Assembly (NCBI RefSeq): GCF_034424315.1
Contig: NZ_CP139972.1
Coordinates: 7,386,501-7,450,500, forward strand
Length of the DNA: 64,000 nt
From: Chitinophaga sancti
GTDB lineage: Bacteria > Bacteroidota > Bacteroidia > Chitinophagales > Chitinophagaceae
Direction: 5' to 3'
Under the pieces are notes generated by a model. The model saw only the letters and a list, made by a program, of their open reading frames with translations. It was not told the DNA's origin and searched no databases. Of this stretch, positions 53,072-62,937 are shown piece by piece (the stretch's first letter is position 1; each line of letters starts with the position of its first letter). Position numbers and translations under genes: made by a program.

Positions 53072-56000
53072 ATGAAGACACGGAAACGTATTTTTCGTAT
53101 CCTGTACGTTGTATTGGGTTCTATGCTGGCATTATTAGGGATTGCCTCTCTTATTCTGTATACGCAGCAGGAACGATTAACACAAATGGCACTGAGGGAG
53201 CTGAATAAGCAGTTGCCCGGTGACCTCGTAGTGGGAGGTAGTAACATCGCTCCATTTGAAAATTTCCCTTACGTATCTATTGGGCTGAAGAATGTAACAT
53301 TTTATGCTAACAAACAGCATACTGGTAAACCTTTGTATCAGGTGGAGCGGTTGTTTGTCGGGTTCAGTTTGCCGGATATTATCTTCCAGAAATATAATGT
53401 AAAGGTACTGGTGGTGAAAAACGGGTACCTGCACCTGGTAAAGGAGCGGAATGGGAAGATCGATATTGTGGAAGCAAACAGGATCAAATCGGATGCTGCG
53501 GTGGCAGATAGTGGTGAATCTTCGCCCATGAACCTGGATATAAAAAAGATCATTCTGAGAAACCTGGATATCTCGTATACCGATAAGGTGATGGGATCAC
53601 ATATTGCTACGCATATTGATAAGATCAAAACATCGTTCAAAATGGATGGTGATGTGATCAATGCCAGCATGGAAGGTAAGCAGTTGGTGGATTATACTAC
53701 TCCGGCAGATACGGTATTGTTCAGGCGTAAGCATATTGAGACTGACCTGCAATTAAGTTTTGATAGTAAGAAACAGTTGCTGAATATGCCTAAGGGCAAG
53801 TTGAAAATGGAACAGGCCAGTTTTAATGTAACCGGTTCCCTGGATATGTCTCATGGCAACCTGGTAGACATAAAACTGGAGGGAGATAAGCCGGATATTA
53901 ACGTGTTATTATCCTTTGCACCAGCGAGTGTTAATGAACAGTTAAGTCATTTTAAATACGATGGCCGGATTTCTTTCAAAGGGATTATAAAGGGAAAACT
54001 GGGAGATGGTGTGATGCCTTTTATCTCAGTTACTTTCGGTTGTGAAAACGCATACTTCCTGAACCCGGATGCGAATAAAAAGGTAGACAGCCTGAGTTTT
54101 AAAGGATATTATACGAATGGTGCAGCACGTTCGCTCAAAACCTCTGAACTGCACATCCTGAATATGAGTGCACTGCCTGAAAAAGGAGTTTTCAAAGGCA
54201 ATTTTGTGATGCGTGACTTTACTGATCCGAAGATTGTGATGCAGCTGAATTCGGAACTGGAACTGGAATTTATCGGGGCCTTCCTGGGTATCAAAGACCT
54301 GCAAAAGGTAACAGGACATATCAGTCTGAACATGAACTTCAAGGAACTGGTAGACATGCAATTGCCGGAAGCTTCCCTGGGTAAACTGAAAGAAGGAATC
54401 CAGAGTGAACTAACGGTGAGTAACCTGACCTTCCGGATCCCCAATTATCCGCATATGGTGCGTAATATGAACCTGCATGCGAACATGAGGAATGGGATGG
54501 TGACCCTGGACAGTCTTGCATTGCGTGTAGGGCAATCAGATATTATGCTGAGTGGTTCCCTGAGTGACCTTCCGGCCGTGTTTCATAAGCACCAGCAACC
54601 GGTGAAAGTGACCTTGAATGCGCATAGTAACAGGATACTGATGAGTGATATCCTGGCTTTTGATTCTGCTAAAGCAAGGCAGGCGAAAGAGGTGATCAAT
54701 GGATTCAATATTGCATTGTCTCTGGAGACATCAGTACACCAGTTGCTGCATCCGGCGCCATTACCGAAAGGCACTTTCAAAATGGAGAAACTGAATGCTG
54801 CATTTAAATATTATCCGCATGCATTTCATGATTTTGGCACGGAGGTAACAATCAACGATACTGCATTGCTGATGCGTAATTTTGGTGGATTGATCGATAG
54901 TACTGATCTGAAACTGAGTGCAAGAGTGATTAATTATCAGTTGTGGTTTGAGAAGGTAAAGAGGGGTAAAACCCAGGTTGCATTTGACCTGAAATCACAA
55001 CACCTGGCCATGAATGATCTGCTGGGAAAGATCAGCAGAAACTATGTGCCGAAAGACTATCAGCATGAGGTGGGCAGTAATATCTGGTTGCGTGCCAAGT
55101 GCGATATGAAGTACGATTCTATCTTCAAATTTGCCAAACTCCATATTGCGAATATATCCGGATCATTGAAAGTTCATCCGATCGACATGGACAAAATCAA
55201 TGGTACGATCATGTATGGTAATAACCGTTTTGTACGCATTGATACGCTGACGGGAAGAATTGGGAACAGTGATTTTGATATCAGTGGCCGCTTATTCTAT
55301 GGAAAGGATACAACGCTGAAGAAGAAACCTAACTTCCTTACGTTTAAATCCCGGAAACTGGATGTGGATCAGCTGACGAATTATAAATTATCAGGTGTGG
55401 AAGAGGATGAAGATAAGCCACTGGTAGCACCTGCGGCCGTGAGAAATACGGTGACGGATTCTATTCATAAGAGTGCGTTCAACATCTTCAATGTACCGTT
55501 TACCGATATCACTGTAGATGCGGTAGTGGGTAAGGTAAAGTACCATCATTTGTGGATAAAGGACTTTACCACGAAGATGCGGATGCAAAGAGATCATCAC
55601 CTGTATATCGATACCCTGGGTATGCATATTGCGGAAGGTACGATTGGTATGAGGGGGCATTTTAACGGGTCTGATCCGGCTAAGATCATGTTCAGGAGCA
55701 GGATTCGTTTCAATGATGTGAATATTGAGAAGATGATGTTGAAACTGGATTATTTTGGGCAGGATTATGTGATCAATAAGAATGTGAAGGGAAGGTTATT
55801 CGGACAGGTGAGATGTCGTGTACTGATGCACCCTGATCTAACACCGAGACTTGAAGACTCAGAAGCTACGCTGGATGTGGATATCAGGAATGGTAGTCTG
55901 GTGAACTTTACACCCATGAAGGCGATGGCGAGTTACTTCAAAGACAAGAATCTGAACAAGATCAACTTTGATACGCTGAGAAATAAGCTGACTTTAAAGA

Positions 56001-56296
56001 ATGGCGTATTGGAGATCCCAAAAATGAATATCAACTCCTCACTTGGGTTTATTGAAATATCAGGTAAGCAGGGATTGGATTTTAGCATGGAGTATTACCT
56101 GAGAGTGCCGATGAAGGTAGTGACAAGTGCGGGCTGGCAGGGATTATTTGGCAGGAAGAAAGAAGAGGTAAATCCGGATCAGGAGGATGCGATTGAGTAT
56201 AGAGACAAGAACAAGACGGTCCGTTTCATGAATATTAAAGTGACCGGTACGCCGGATAAGTTTAAAGTCGGATTAGGGAAAGCGAAAAAAGCGTAG
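53072..56296 (+). CDS. AsmA-like large inner-membrane/periplasmic protein
   Basis: The protein has 1074 residues. One N-terminal membrane helix (ILYVVLGSMLALLGIASLIL) is followed by an AsmA N-terminal domain (MALRELNKQLPGDLVVGGSN, then FPYVSIGLKNVTF). A very long region of beta strands ends in an AsmA-like C-terminal domain: LEDSEATLDVDIRNGSLVNF, PMKAMASYFKDKNLNKINFD and NGVLEIPKMNINSSLGFIEI. Such repeating-beta-groove proteins are thought to carry phospholipids between membranes or act in outer-membrane assembly; that is family knowledge. It stands alone between a putative promoter and the MITE-like element. Specific cargo unknown. Confidence 0.85.
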   Translation: MKTRKRIFRILYVVLGSMLALLGIASLILYTQQERLTQMALRELNKQLPGDLVVGGSNIAPFENFPYVSIGLKNVTFYANKQHTGKPLYQVERLFVGFSLPDIIFQKYNVKVLVVKNGYLHLVKERNGKIDIVEANRIKSDAAVADSGESSPMNLDIKKIILRNLDISYTDKVMGSHIATHIDKIKTSFKMDGDVINASMEGKQLVDYTTPADTVLFRRKHIETDLQLSFDSKKQLLNMPKGKLKMEQASFNVTGSLDMSHGNLVDIKLEGDKPDINVLLSFAPASVNEQLSHFKYDGRISFKGIIKGKLGDGVMPFISVTFGCENAYFLNPDANKKVDSLSFKGYYTNGAARSLKTSELHILNMSALPEKGVFKGNFVMRDFTDPKIVMQLNSELELEFIGAFLGIKDLQKVTGHISLNMNFKELVDMQLPEASLGKLKEGIQSELTVSNLTFRIPNYPHMVRNMNLHANMRNGMVTLDSLALRVGQSDIMLSGSLSDLPAVFHKHQQPVKVTLNAHSNRILMSDILAFDSAKARQAKEVINGFNIALSLETSVHQLLHPAPLPKGTFKMEKLNAAFKYYPHAFHDFGTEVTINDTALLMRNFGGLIDSTDLKLSARVINYQLWFEKVKRGKTQVAFDLKSQHLAMNDLLGKISRNYVPKDYQHEVGSNIWLRAKCDMKYDSIFKFAKLHIANISGSLKVHPIDMDKINGTIMYGNNRFVRIDTLTGRIGNSDFDISGRLFYGKDTTLKKKPNFLTFKSRKLDVDQLTNYKLSGVEEDEDKPLVAPAAVRNTVTDSIHKSAFNIFNVPFTDITVDAVVGKVKYHHLWIKDFTTKMRMQRDHHLYIDTLGMHIAEGTIGMRGHFNGSDPAKIMFRSRIRFNDVNIEKMMLKLDYFGQDYVINKNVKGRLFGQVRCRVLMHPDLTPRLEDSEATLDVDIRNGSLVNFTPMKAMASYFKDKNLNKINFDTLRNKLTLKNGVLEIPKMNINSSLGFIEISGKQGLDFSMEYYLRVPMKVVTSAGWQGLFGRKKEEVNPDQEDAIEYRDKNKTVRFMNIKVTGTPDKFKVGLGKAKKA

Positions 56297-56298
56297 CT

Positions 56299-56334
56299 AT
56301 GAAGACAGCAATCATCCAGGCAGCTGGAAAATAG
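56299..56334 (+). pseudogene. Possible remnant of a dehydrogenase gene start
   Basis: An 11-codon frame (MKTAIIQAAGK, then TAG) follows the AsmA-like stop by 2 bp. It resembles the first residues of zinc-type/quinone alcohol dehydrogenases (MK-A-I-QAAGK). It stops 2 bp before the 112-bp inverted-repeat element, and nothing that continues the gene follows on the other side. It could be a gene cut off by insertion and deletion, or chance. Confidence 0.25.
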
Positions 56335-56336
56335 AT

Positions 56337-56448
56337 AACGAGGGTGTATTAAAAGTAAAATTTCCGGATTTAATTCGGTACCTGGCAGAAAGTATTATTA
56401 TTAATGCAATGCTCAATGCCTTCAAGTTACTTTTAATACAACCTCGTT
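56337..56448. mobile_element. MITE-like element with 22-bp inverted ends
   Basis: The left end (56337-56358) and right end (56427-56448) are 22-bp inverted repeats with one mismatch, enclosing 68 bp with no coding capacity. The ends carry the core GAGGTTGTATTAAAAGT (right end read inward) or GAGGGTGTATTAAAAGT (left). This resembles the GAGG-tgt-AAAAGT type ends of IS1182-like elements as I remember them; the match is not verified. No clear target duplication was found. It fills most of the gap between two genes and might also fold as a terminator-like hairpin. Confidence 0.6.
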
Positions 56449-56458
56449 TAGTAAGATG

Positions 56459-57577
56459 TTAGTGCCTGGTTGCGCGACCGCTATTACGACCACCGCCGTT
56501 GCCACCGCCATTGTTAAAAGTCCTGCCGCCACCGGATTGTCTGCTACCACCGCCATAGTTGTTGTTCACCCTGTTTGGTGTATAGTTGGATCCGCCATTG
56601 CTTCTACCGCCACCGTAGTTTCTGTCACCGCTGCTAACGGGAGCCCTGCCACCGGTATTCACTCTTTCGGATGGATAGTAACCACCTCTGTTGCCACCAC
56701 CGTTGTAATAGGTTCTGTTTGGTGCGTAGTTGCCACCTCTGTTTCCGCCGTAATAACCCTGACGATAATCCTGGCGGTATCCGCCGCGGTATTCGGGGCG
56801 GCTGTTGCGATAGTTGTTTACTATCACCCTGTTACGCTGAATTACAGTAACGGAAGTAATGCGGGAAGGTCTGTACATAACCATGGCAGGCTGAATTCTG
56901 CGGGTAGGTACTACTACATAGCGGGTGTTGTAGTGAACGCAATAGGGGTGGTATGCATAATAAGGCATTGGGCGCCATGGACGCCACCATCCCGGGTGAG
57001 CTACCCAGGTAAACGGAGACACCCATACTGTATAGGCTGGGGCATATACATAGCGAACACAAGGCCAGAACCATACGTTCACAATAATACCTTCGGGGCT
57101 TGATACAGCGGGACCATGAGAAGCCGGGCTATAGTTAAAAGCATTCTCGGCTTCAGGTAATGGTTCAGCAATGGTAGATTCACCATAGATGTCATCATCA
57201 CCTTCTATCTGGATGACGGCATTGTCCTGACCTGTTTTCTGGAGGGAGATCACGGCTACGTCCTGGCTTTCGCTGGGAGACACCAGGGCCTGGAGTACAA
57301 AGATCTGCACATCATCCTGTTTTTTTCCTGTAACACGCACATAATCAATCTGTCCGTCTCCATTCAGGTCGAGGTTATTGACTTTATTATCCTGAGTATT
57401 TAATAATTTTTCGAATTCTTCGGGTGATCCTGCTTTTTTAAATAAATCCAAGGCTCCCTGTAAACTGAAATTGTCCCCGGGTAAACCGGTAGAATCTGCT
57501 TCCTGATCCTGCGCGCTGGCAGTAGCTGCTATTGTAAAACACAGGAGCAGTGCAGAGATGGTTTTTGAAAGGTGCAT
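56459..57577 (-). CDS. Secreted Gly/Asn/Arg-rich protein with EF-hand-like motif
   Basis: The protein has 372 residues with a signal peptide (ISALLLCFTIAATASA|QDQ). An acidic region carries DLNGDGQIDYV (about residues 75-85), similar to a dockerin/EF-hand calcium loop. A Trp/Tyr/Pro-rich middle follows (VNVWFWPCVRYVYAPAYTVW, HPGWWRPWRPMPYYAYHPY). The last 130 residues are Gly-Asn-Arg-Tyr repeats (YRGGYRQDYRQGYYGGNRGG). Proteins of this layout occur in Bacteroidota, but I know no function. The low-complexity tail suggests an extracellular or periplasmic adhesive or RNA-like binding role, which is a guess. It is convergent with the AsmA-like gene. Confidence 0.78.
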   Translation of the reverse strand: MHLSKTISALLLCFTIAATASAQDQEADSTGLPGDNFSLQGALDLFKKAGSPEEFEKLLNTQDNKVNNLDLNGDGQIDYVRVTGKKQDDVQIFVLQALVSPSESQDVAVISLQKTGQDNAVIQIEGDDDIYGESTIAEPLPEAENAFNYSPASHGPAVSSPEGIIVNVWFWPCVRYVYAPAYTVWVSPFTWVAHPGWWRPWRPMPYYAYHPYCVHYNTRYVVVPTRRIQPAMVMYRPSRITSVTVIQRNRVIVNNYRNSRPEYRGGYRQDYRQGYYGGNRGGNYAPNRTYYNGGGNRGGYYPSERVNTGGRAPVSSGDRNYGGGRSNGGSNYTPNRVNNNYGGGSRQSGGGRTFNNGGGNGGGRNSGRATRH

Positions 57578-57818
57578 ACGATGTATTTTAGATCGTTAGG
57601 GAAGTGAAATTACAAATAGTTTAATTGTATTATATAAAAACTGTGCCAATTGGGGGCAGTTGGTGCTTTTGAGCGTTAACTACTTGATAATTAATGATAA
57701 AAATCCAGAACGTATAAATAATTTTTGTTTGTCTATTTGATTGTATTTCTTGATGGTTTAGATTTTTTTTTGATTTTATTACAGTTTTTTTCCTAATTTG
57801 GTGCCGTCAATCATAGGG

Positions 57819-57832
57819 TCCGGGCTTCCGGA
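57819..57832 (+). other. Small hairpin before the first 33-nt repeat
   Basis: TCCGG and CCGGA form a 5-bp stem around GCTT, ending 7 bp before the first 33-nt repeat. It mirrors the hairpin that precedes the second repeat. The stretch 57578-57818 is AT-rich and shows nothing I can name. Confidence 0.4.
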
Positions 57833-57839
57833 ATGACTA

Positions 57840-57872
57840 CTTAAACCGCAACTCGCATACTGTTTTTGGGCC
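57840..57872 (+). repeat. 33-nt direct repeat, copy 1 (upstream of sphingolipid operon)
   Basis: The copy begins CTTAAACCGCAACTCGCATA and ends TTTTTGGGCC. It is 31/33 identical to copy 2 (57966-57998), which starts 126 bp downstream. The 23-base first part is identical in both. Both copies are in the same orientation and neither lies in a credible ORF. Confidence 0.85.
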
Positions 57873-57939
57873 ACCAAATTATGACATTGTTTGACGATAA
57901 CAAGTCACCGTTTTGTTTTCAAACATAGTTAAATATTAA

Positions 57940-57963
57940 CTGTTTACGATTTTTCGTGAACAG
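57940..57963 (+). other. Hairpin before the second 33-nt repeat
   Basis: CTGTTTACGA (57940-57949) and TCGTGAACAG (57954-57963) form a 10-bp stem (one G-U pair) with a TTTT loop. It ends 2 bp before copy 2. A shorter palindrome, GTTAA-ATA-TTAAC, precedes it (57928-57940). Confidence 0.55.
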
Positions 57964-57965
57964 CG

Positions 57966-57998
57966 CTTAAACCGCAACTCGCATACTGCTTTTGGACC
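57966..57998 (+). repeat. 33-nt direct repeat, copy 2 (upstream of sphingolipid operon)
   Basis: This is the second copy, differing from copy 1 at two positions (C for T after CATACTG, and A for G near the end). A run of T (TTTTTTTT at about 57999-58006) follows directly. It lies 162 bp before the serine palmitoyltransferase start. Confidence 0.85.
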
Positions 57999-58072
57999 TT
58001 TTTTTTAACGCTGCATTCAGTGGTGTGGTACTGGCTTTTCAGTCTGTTATCGCAGAAATTAAATACTGTCAA

Positions 58073-58101
58073 TTATGATCTGAAAAAGGTGCAGATCATA
58101 A
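58073..58101 (+). other. Perfect hairpin in the sphingolipid operon leader
   Basis: TTATGATCTG (58073-58082) and CAGATCATAA (58092-58101) form a perfect 10-bp stem with a 9-base loop, 59 bp before the ATG at 58161. No T-tract follows, so it is more likely an operator palindrome or a leader RNA hairpin than a terminator. Confidence 0.55.
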
Positions 58102-58151
58102 GGCATGGTATCTGAAATTGCACAGGTATCGTGTTATAACAACCGATTTAG

Positions 58152-59387
<1,236 letters not shown>

Positions 59388-59414
59388 CGCCTGTAACTAA
59401 TAAAGCAAAAAATA

Positions 59415-60593
59415 ATGGACACTATACAGACACCTTCCGTTTCCGCCACAACCACTGTAGTCAGAGGAAGCGCACCTGTTATCGAACAGGTGAGCACAAA
59501 ACAGCAAATGAAACTGTTCATCGACTTCCCGCATGACCTATACAGCAATGATCCGCTTTACGTGCCCGAGTTGTTTATAGCACAACGCGACCTTTTAACA
59601 CCGGGCAAACATCCTTTCCACGAACATTCAGAACTACAACTGTTTCTCGCTTTACGTGACAAAAAAGTAGTTGGCCGTATAGCCGCTATCAACAATCGCA
59701 ATCACAATGCCTTTAATGGCACCAACGATGGTTTCTTTGGCTTTTTCGAATGCATTCCTGATCTGACAGTGAGCAATGCCCTGTTCGATGCAGCAGCAGA
59801 ATGGCTGAAGAAGCAGGGTTTATCGACCATCATTGGACCGGTGAATTTTTCTACTAACGAAACCTGTGGTTTACTGATCGAGGGATTTGACAGTTCACCT
59901 GTGGTGATGATGACCTATAATCCTCCCTATTACATAGAGCTGATTAAGGCTGCTGAGATGACGGTAAACGTGACACTGATTGCATGGCAGGTAACTGCCG
60001 AGGCAGTAGAAGATAAGCCATTGCGTATGATGCAGATGCTGGAGAACAGACTCGCCCAGCGGAATATTGTCATACGCAAAATAAACCTGAAGAAGTTCGA
60101 CGAAGAAGTAGTGAAGATCAGGGAGGTTTATAATAAAGCGTGGGACAAGAATTTTGGATTCGTGCCCATGACAGACAATGAGTTCGCGTATCTGGCAAAG
60201 GACCTGAAATTAATAATGGATCCTGATTTATGTATCGTAGCAGAAAAGGAAGGACAAATAATAGGTTTTTCCCTGTGTATTCCAGATTTGAACAAGGTAC
60301 TGATCAAGGTTCGCAGAGGACGGTTATTGCCTACCGGTCTTTTCAAAATCCTGCTGGGCAAGAGCAAAATCAAGGGGGTACGTGTAATAGCATTGGGGGT
60401 ATTGGAGCCATTCCGTAAGCTGGGTGTGGAAGCTGTATTCTATGGCCGTGTTATCAAAGAAGGCCGCAGGAAAGGTATTAATGTGGCAGAAGCCTCCTGG
60501 ATCCTTGAACAAAATGACCTTATGAACAGCGCGATCCAGGCTGTAAATGGGGTACCATACAAGCGATACAGGATTTACGAGAAAGCGATATGA
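59415..60593 (+). CDS. GNAT-fold acyltransferase, candidate ceramide synthase
   Basis: The protein has 392 residues, soluble. An N-terminal domain (MKLFIDFPHDLYSNDPLYVP, then GRIAAINNRNHN) and a C-terminal GNAT-like domain (LCIVAEKEGQIIGFSLCIPD, then GVRVIALGVLEPFRKLGVEA) are visible. The GPVNFSTNETCGLLIEGF segment is a strong family mark in Bacteroidota. In Caulobacter the bacterial ceramide synthase is also annotated as a GNAT protein next to Spt; that is recalled knowledge. Here it follows spt by 27 bp and overlaps the reductase gene by 4 bp, so N-acylation of the sphingoid base is the likely reaction. Not proven by sequence alone. Confidence 0.75.
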   Translation: MDTIQTPSVSATTTVVRGSAPVIEQVSTKQQMKLFIDFPHDLYSNDPLYVPELFIAQRDLLTPGKHPFHEHSELQLFLALRDKKVVGRIAAINNRNHNAFNGTNDGFFGFFECIPDLTVSNALFDAAAEWLKKQGLSTIIGPVNFSTNETCGLLIEGFDSSPVVMMTYNPPYYIELIKAAEMTVNVTLIAWQVTAEAVEDKPLRMMQMLENRLAQRNIVIRKINLKKFDEEVVKIREVYNKAWDKNFGFVPMTDNEFAYLAKDLKLIMDPDLCIVAEKEGQIIGFSLCIPDLNKVLIKVRRGRLLPTGLFKILLGKSKIKGVRVIALGVLEPFRKLGVEAVFYGRVIKEGRRKGINVAEASWILEQNDLMNSAIQAVNGVPYKRYRIYEKAI

Positions 60594-61570
60594 GGAAAGT
60601 ATTGATTACAGGTGCAAGCGGATTTCTGGGCTTCCATTTAATCGAAGCCGCGCTGGCAGAGGGAATGGAAGTGCACGCAGGAGTAAGGCCCTCCAGTGAT
60701 GTTGCGCATTTGCAACATTTGGAGATCTCTTTCGTGAACCTTGATTTTCGCGATGTGTCTGGCATGGCAGCCTTGCTACAGGAGCAACAATACACAGACA
60801 TTATTCATGCTGCAGGTGCCACCCGTGCAAAAAATGAGGCAGCTTTCAATGAGATTAATGCAGGATACACTGAGAATCTTCTGAAAGCGATCGTACAATC
60901 TGGTATTGAACTGAACAGGTTCGTTTATTTCAGTAGTCTGGCAGCAGTAGGGCCAAAAGCTTATGAAGCGGAATGGCCGGAGCAGGACGAGGTATCACCC
61001 GCTCCCGTGACGTTGTATGGCAAGAGTAAGTTGCTGGCAGAACAATTGTTGAAGCAATACGCCCGGGTTCCCTGGGTCGTATTGCGGCCTACGGCCATCT
61101 ACGGCCCAAGGGACAAGGACCTGTTCGTATTGTTCAAAACTTATGGCTGGCGATTGGAGCCGTATATGGGAAAGGGGCCCCAGCAGCTGAGTTTTGTTTA
61201 TGTAAAAGATGTGGCACAGGCTGCCATTCGCGCATTAAACGGACAATTTATACATACCTGTTATGATGTTTCTGACGGTAACAGTTATGACCGTTATGCA
61301 TTAGCCAAAGTGACAAAGGGTTTGTTAGGCATCAGGACATTACGTATTCACATGCCATTAACATTGATCCGGTGGATAGCCGGAATAGCCGAAGCAACAA
61401 GTAAGGGCATGCCGTTGTTAAATAGGGACCGGTTAAATGAGTTAACTGCCCAAAACTGGAACTGTAGCATAATACGTATACAAAGAGAACTTGGATACCA
61501 ACCTGACTTCACACTTGAAAAAGGGATGAGGGAGACCCTGGATTGGTATACCGGGAACCACTGGTTATAA
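60590..61570 (+). CDS. NAD-dependent epimerase/dehydratase, candidate 3-ketosphinganine/ceramide reductase (CerR-like)
   Basis: The protein has 326 residues, extended SDR. The nucleotide motif is LITGASGFLGFHLIEAALAE (residues 5-24). The active site shows YFSSLAAVGP and the YxxxK in TLYGKSKLLAEQ. VVLRPTAIYGPRDKDLF is the usual substrate-side segment. In Caulobacter a similar 'epimerase' (CerR) reduces the keto group in ceramide synthesis. The context (spt and GNAT immediately upstream, 4-bp overlap) supports this. Sugar epimerase activity is the main alternative but has no context here. Confidence 0.75.
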   Translation: MRKVLITGASGFLGFHLIEAALAEGMEVHAGVRPSSDVAHLQHLEISFVNLDFRDVSGMAALLQEQQYTDIIHAAGATRAKNEAAFNEINAGYTENLLKAIVQSGIELNRFVYFSSLAAVGPKAYEAEWPEQDEVSPAPVTLYGKSKLLAEQLLKQYARVPWVVLRPTAIYGPRDKDLFVLFKTYGWRLEPYMGKGPQQLSFVYVKDVAQAAIRALNGQFIHTCYDVSDGNSYDRYALAKVTKGLLGIRTLRIHMPLTLIRWIAGIAEATSKGMPLLNRDRLNELTAQNWNCSIIRIQRELGYQPDFTLEKGMRETLDWYTGNHWL

Positions 61571-61611
61571 CAAACGTTCACTAATTGAAAAACAAAGAGG
61601 CAAAAGATTTT

Positions 61612-62937
61612 ATGAAACATCAAATTAAAGACGCAAATGGGAAGCTGGGAGTACTGATGCCAGGCCTTGGCGCTGTAGCAACCACTTTCATAGCAGGAGT
61701 CTTATCTGTGACCAAGGGCTTTTCTAAGCCAATCGGGTCAGTGACACAAATGGGGCATATTCGTCTGGGTAAGAGAACAGACAATAAGAATCCATTGATT
61801 AAAGACTTTGTTCCCCTGGCAAAGCTGGAAGATATTGTATTCGGCGGTTGGGATGTTTATGCTGATAACGTGTATACAGCAGCGGTAAAAGCTGAAGTAT
61901 TGGACAGATTTCAGATAGAAGCAATAAAACCCGAACTGGAAGCCATCGTACCGATGAAAGCAGCTTTTGACAAAAACTTTGTTAAAAACCTGGATGGCAC
62001 ACATGTAAAGGATTTTAAAACGCGTTATGATCTGGCGCAGATGGTGATGGAAGACATTAAAACCTTCCAGGAGAAGAATAAGGTAGAACGTGTGGTAATG
62101 GTATGGTGTGGTTCTACAGAAATTTATCATCAGGCAGCAGATGTACATAATTCATTGGCAGCATTTGAGCAGGGATTGAGAGATAATGATGCGAGGATTG
62201 CCCCAAGTATGATTTATGCGTATGCGGCACTGAAGTTGGGCGTACCTTTTGCGAACGGTGCACCTAACCTGACCTGCGATATTCCGGCATTGGTTGAGCT
62301 GGCTCACCAGACAAAAACACCGATTGCAGGTAAAGACTTCAAGACTGGTCAGACCCTGATGAAGACAATTCTTGCACCGGGTCTGCAGGCAAGGGCCCTG
62401 GGCATGGAGGGCTGGTTTAGCACAAATATCCTCGGAAACCGCGATGGATGGGTGTTAGATGATCCTGATAACTTCAAAACCAAGGAAGTTTCCAAGCTTG
62501 GCGTTTTGGAAGATATTTTAAGTCCGGAAGAATATCCTGATCTTTACGGTGACCTTTACCACAAAATCCGTATTAACTATTATCCGCCGCGCAAGGATAA
62601 TAAGGAAAGCTGGGATAACATTGACATCTTCGGCTGGTTAGGGTATAAAATGCAGATTAAAGTAAACTTCCTGTGCCGTGATTCAATTCTGGCCGCACCG
62701 ATTGTACTGGACCTCGCATTATTTATTGACTTTGCTAAGCGTGCAGGCATGAGCGGCATTCAGGAATGGCTTTCATTCTACCTGAAATCGCCTCAAACTG
62801 CTCCTGGCTTACGTCCTGAACATGATATTTTCAAACAGCTTATCAAGCTGCAAAATACCTTGCGCTACCTGATGGGTGAGGATCTGATCACGCATCTGGG
62901 ATTGGACTATTACGAAGGAATTTTTGATACTGAATGA
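61612..62937 (+). CDS. ino1: Myo-inositol-1-phosphate synthase
   Basis: The protein has 441 residues from ATG 61612; a TTG at 61585 would add nine residues. It has the glycine-rich NAD site KLGVLMPGLGAVATTFIAGV (about residues 11-30) and the family segments VFGGWDVYADNVYTAAVKAE, ASMIYAYAALKLGVPFANGA-like PSMIYAYAALKLGVPFANGA and AGKDFKTGQTLMKTILAPGL. DSILAAPIVLDLALFIDFAK lies near the end. It converts glucose-6-phosphate to inositol-phosphate, the head-group precursor of inositol lipids. Its place behind the ceramide genes suggests inositol phosphorylceramide or phosphatidylinositol-type products, as known in Bacteroides. Start supported by the match to the family N-terminus. Confidence 0.92.
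   Translation: MKHQIKDANGKLGVLMPGLGAVATTFIAGVLSVTKGFSKPIGSVTQMGHIRLGKRTDNKNPLIKDFVPLAKLEDIVFGGWDVYADNVYTAAVKAEVLDRFQIEAIKPELEAIVPMKAAFDKNFVKNLDGTHVKDFKTRYDLAQMVMEDIKTFQEKNKVERVVMVWCGSTEIYHQAADVHNSLAAFEQGLRDNDARIAPSMIYAYAALKLGVPFANGAPNLTCDIPALVELAHQTKTPIAGKDFKTGQTLMKTILAPGLQARALGMEGWFSTNILGNRDGWVLDDPDNFKTKEVSKLGVLEDILSPEEYPDLYGDLYHKIRINYYPPRKDNKESWDNIDIFGWLGYKMQIKVNFLCRDSILAAPIVLDLALFIDFAKRAGMSGIQEWLSFYLKSPQTAPGLRPEHDIFKQLIKLQNTLRYLMGEDLITHLGLDYYEGIFDTE

Noticed and set aside
56456..57103. 215-codon plus-strand frame rich in Ala/Val/Thr opposite the Gly-rich protein
   Set aside because: Its composition is the mirror of the GGN-rich repeat codons on the other strand, a low-complexity artefact.
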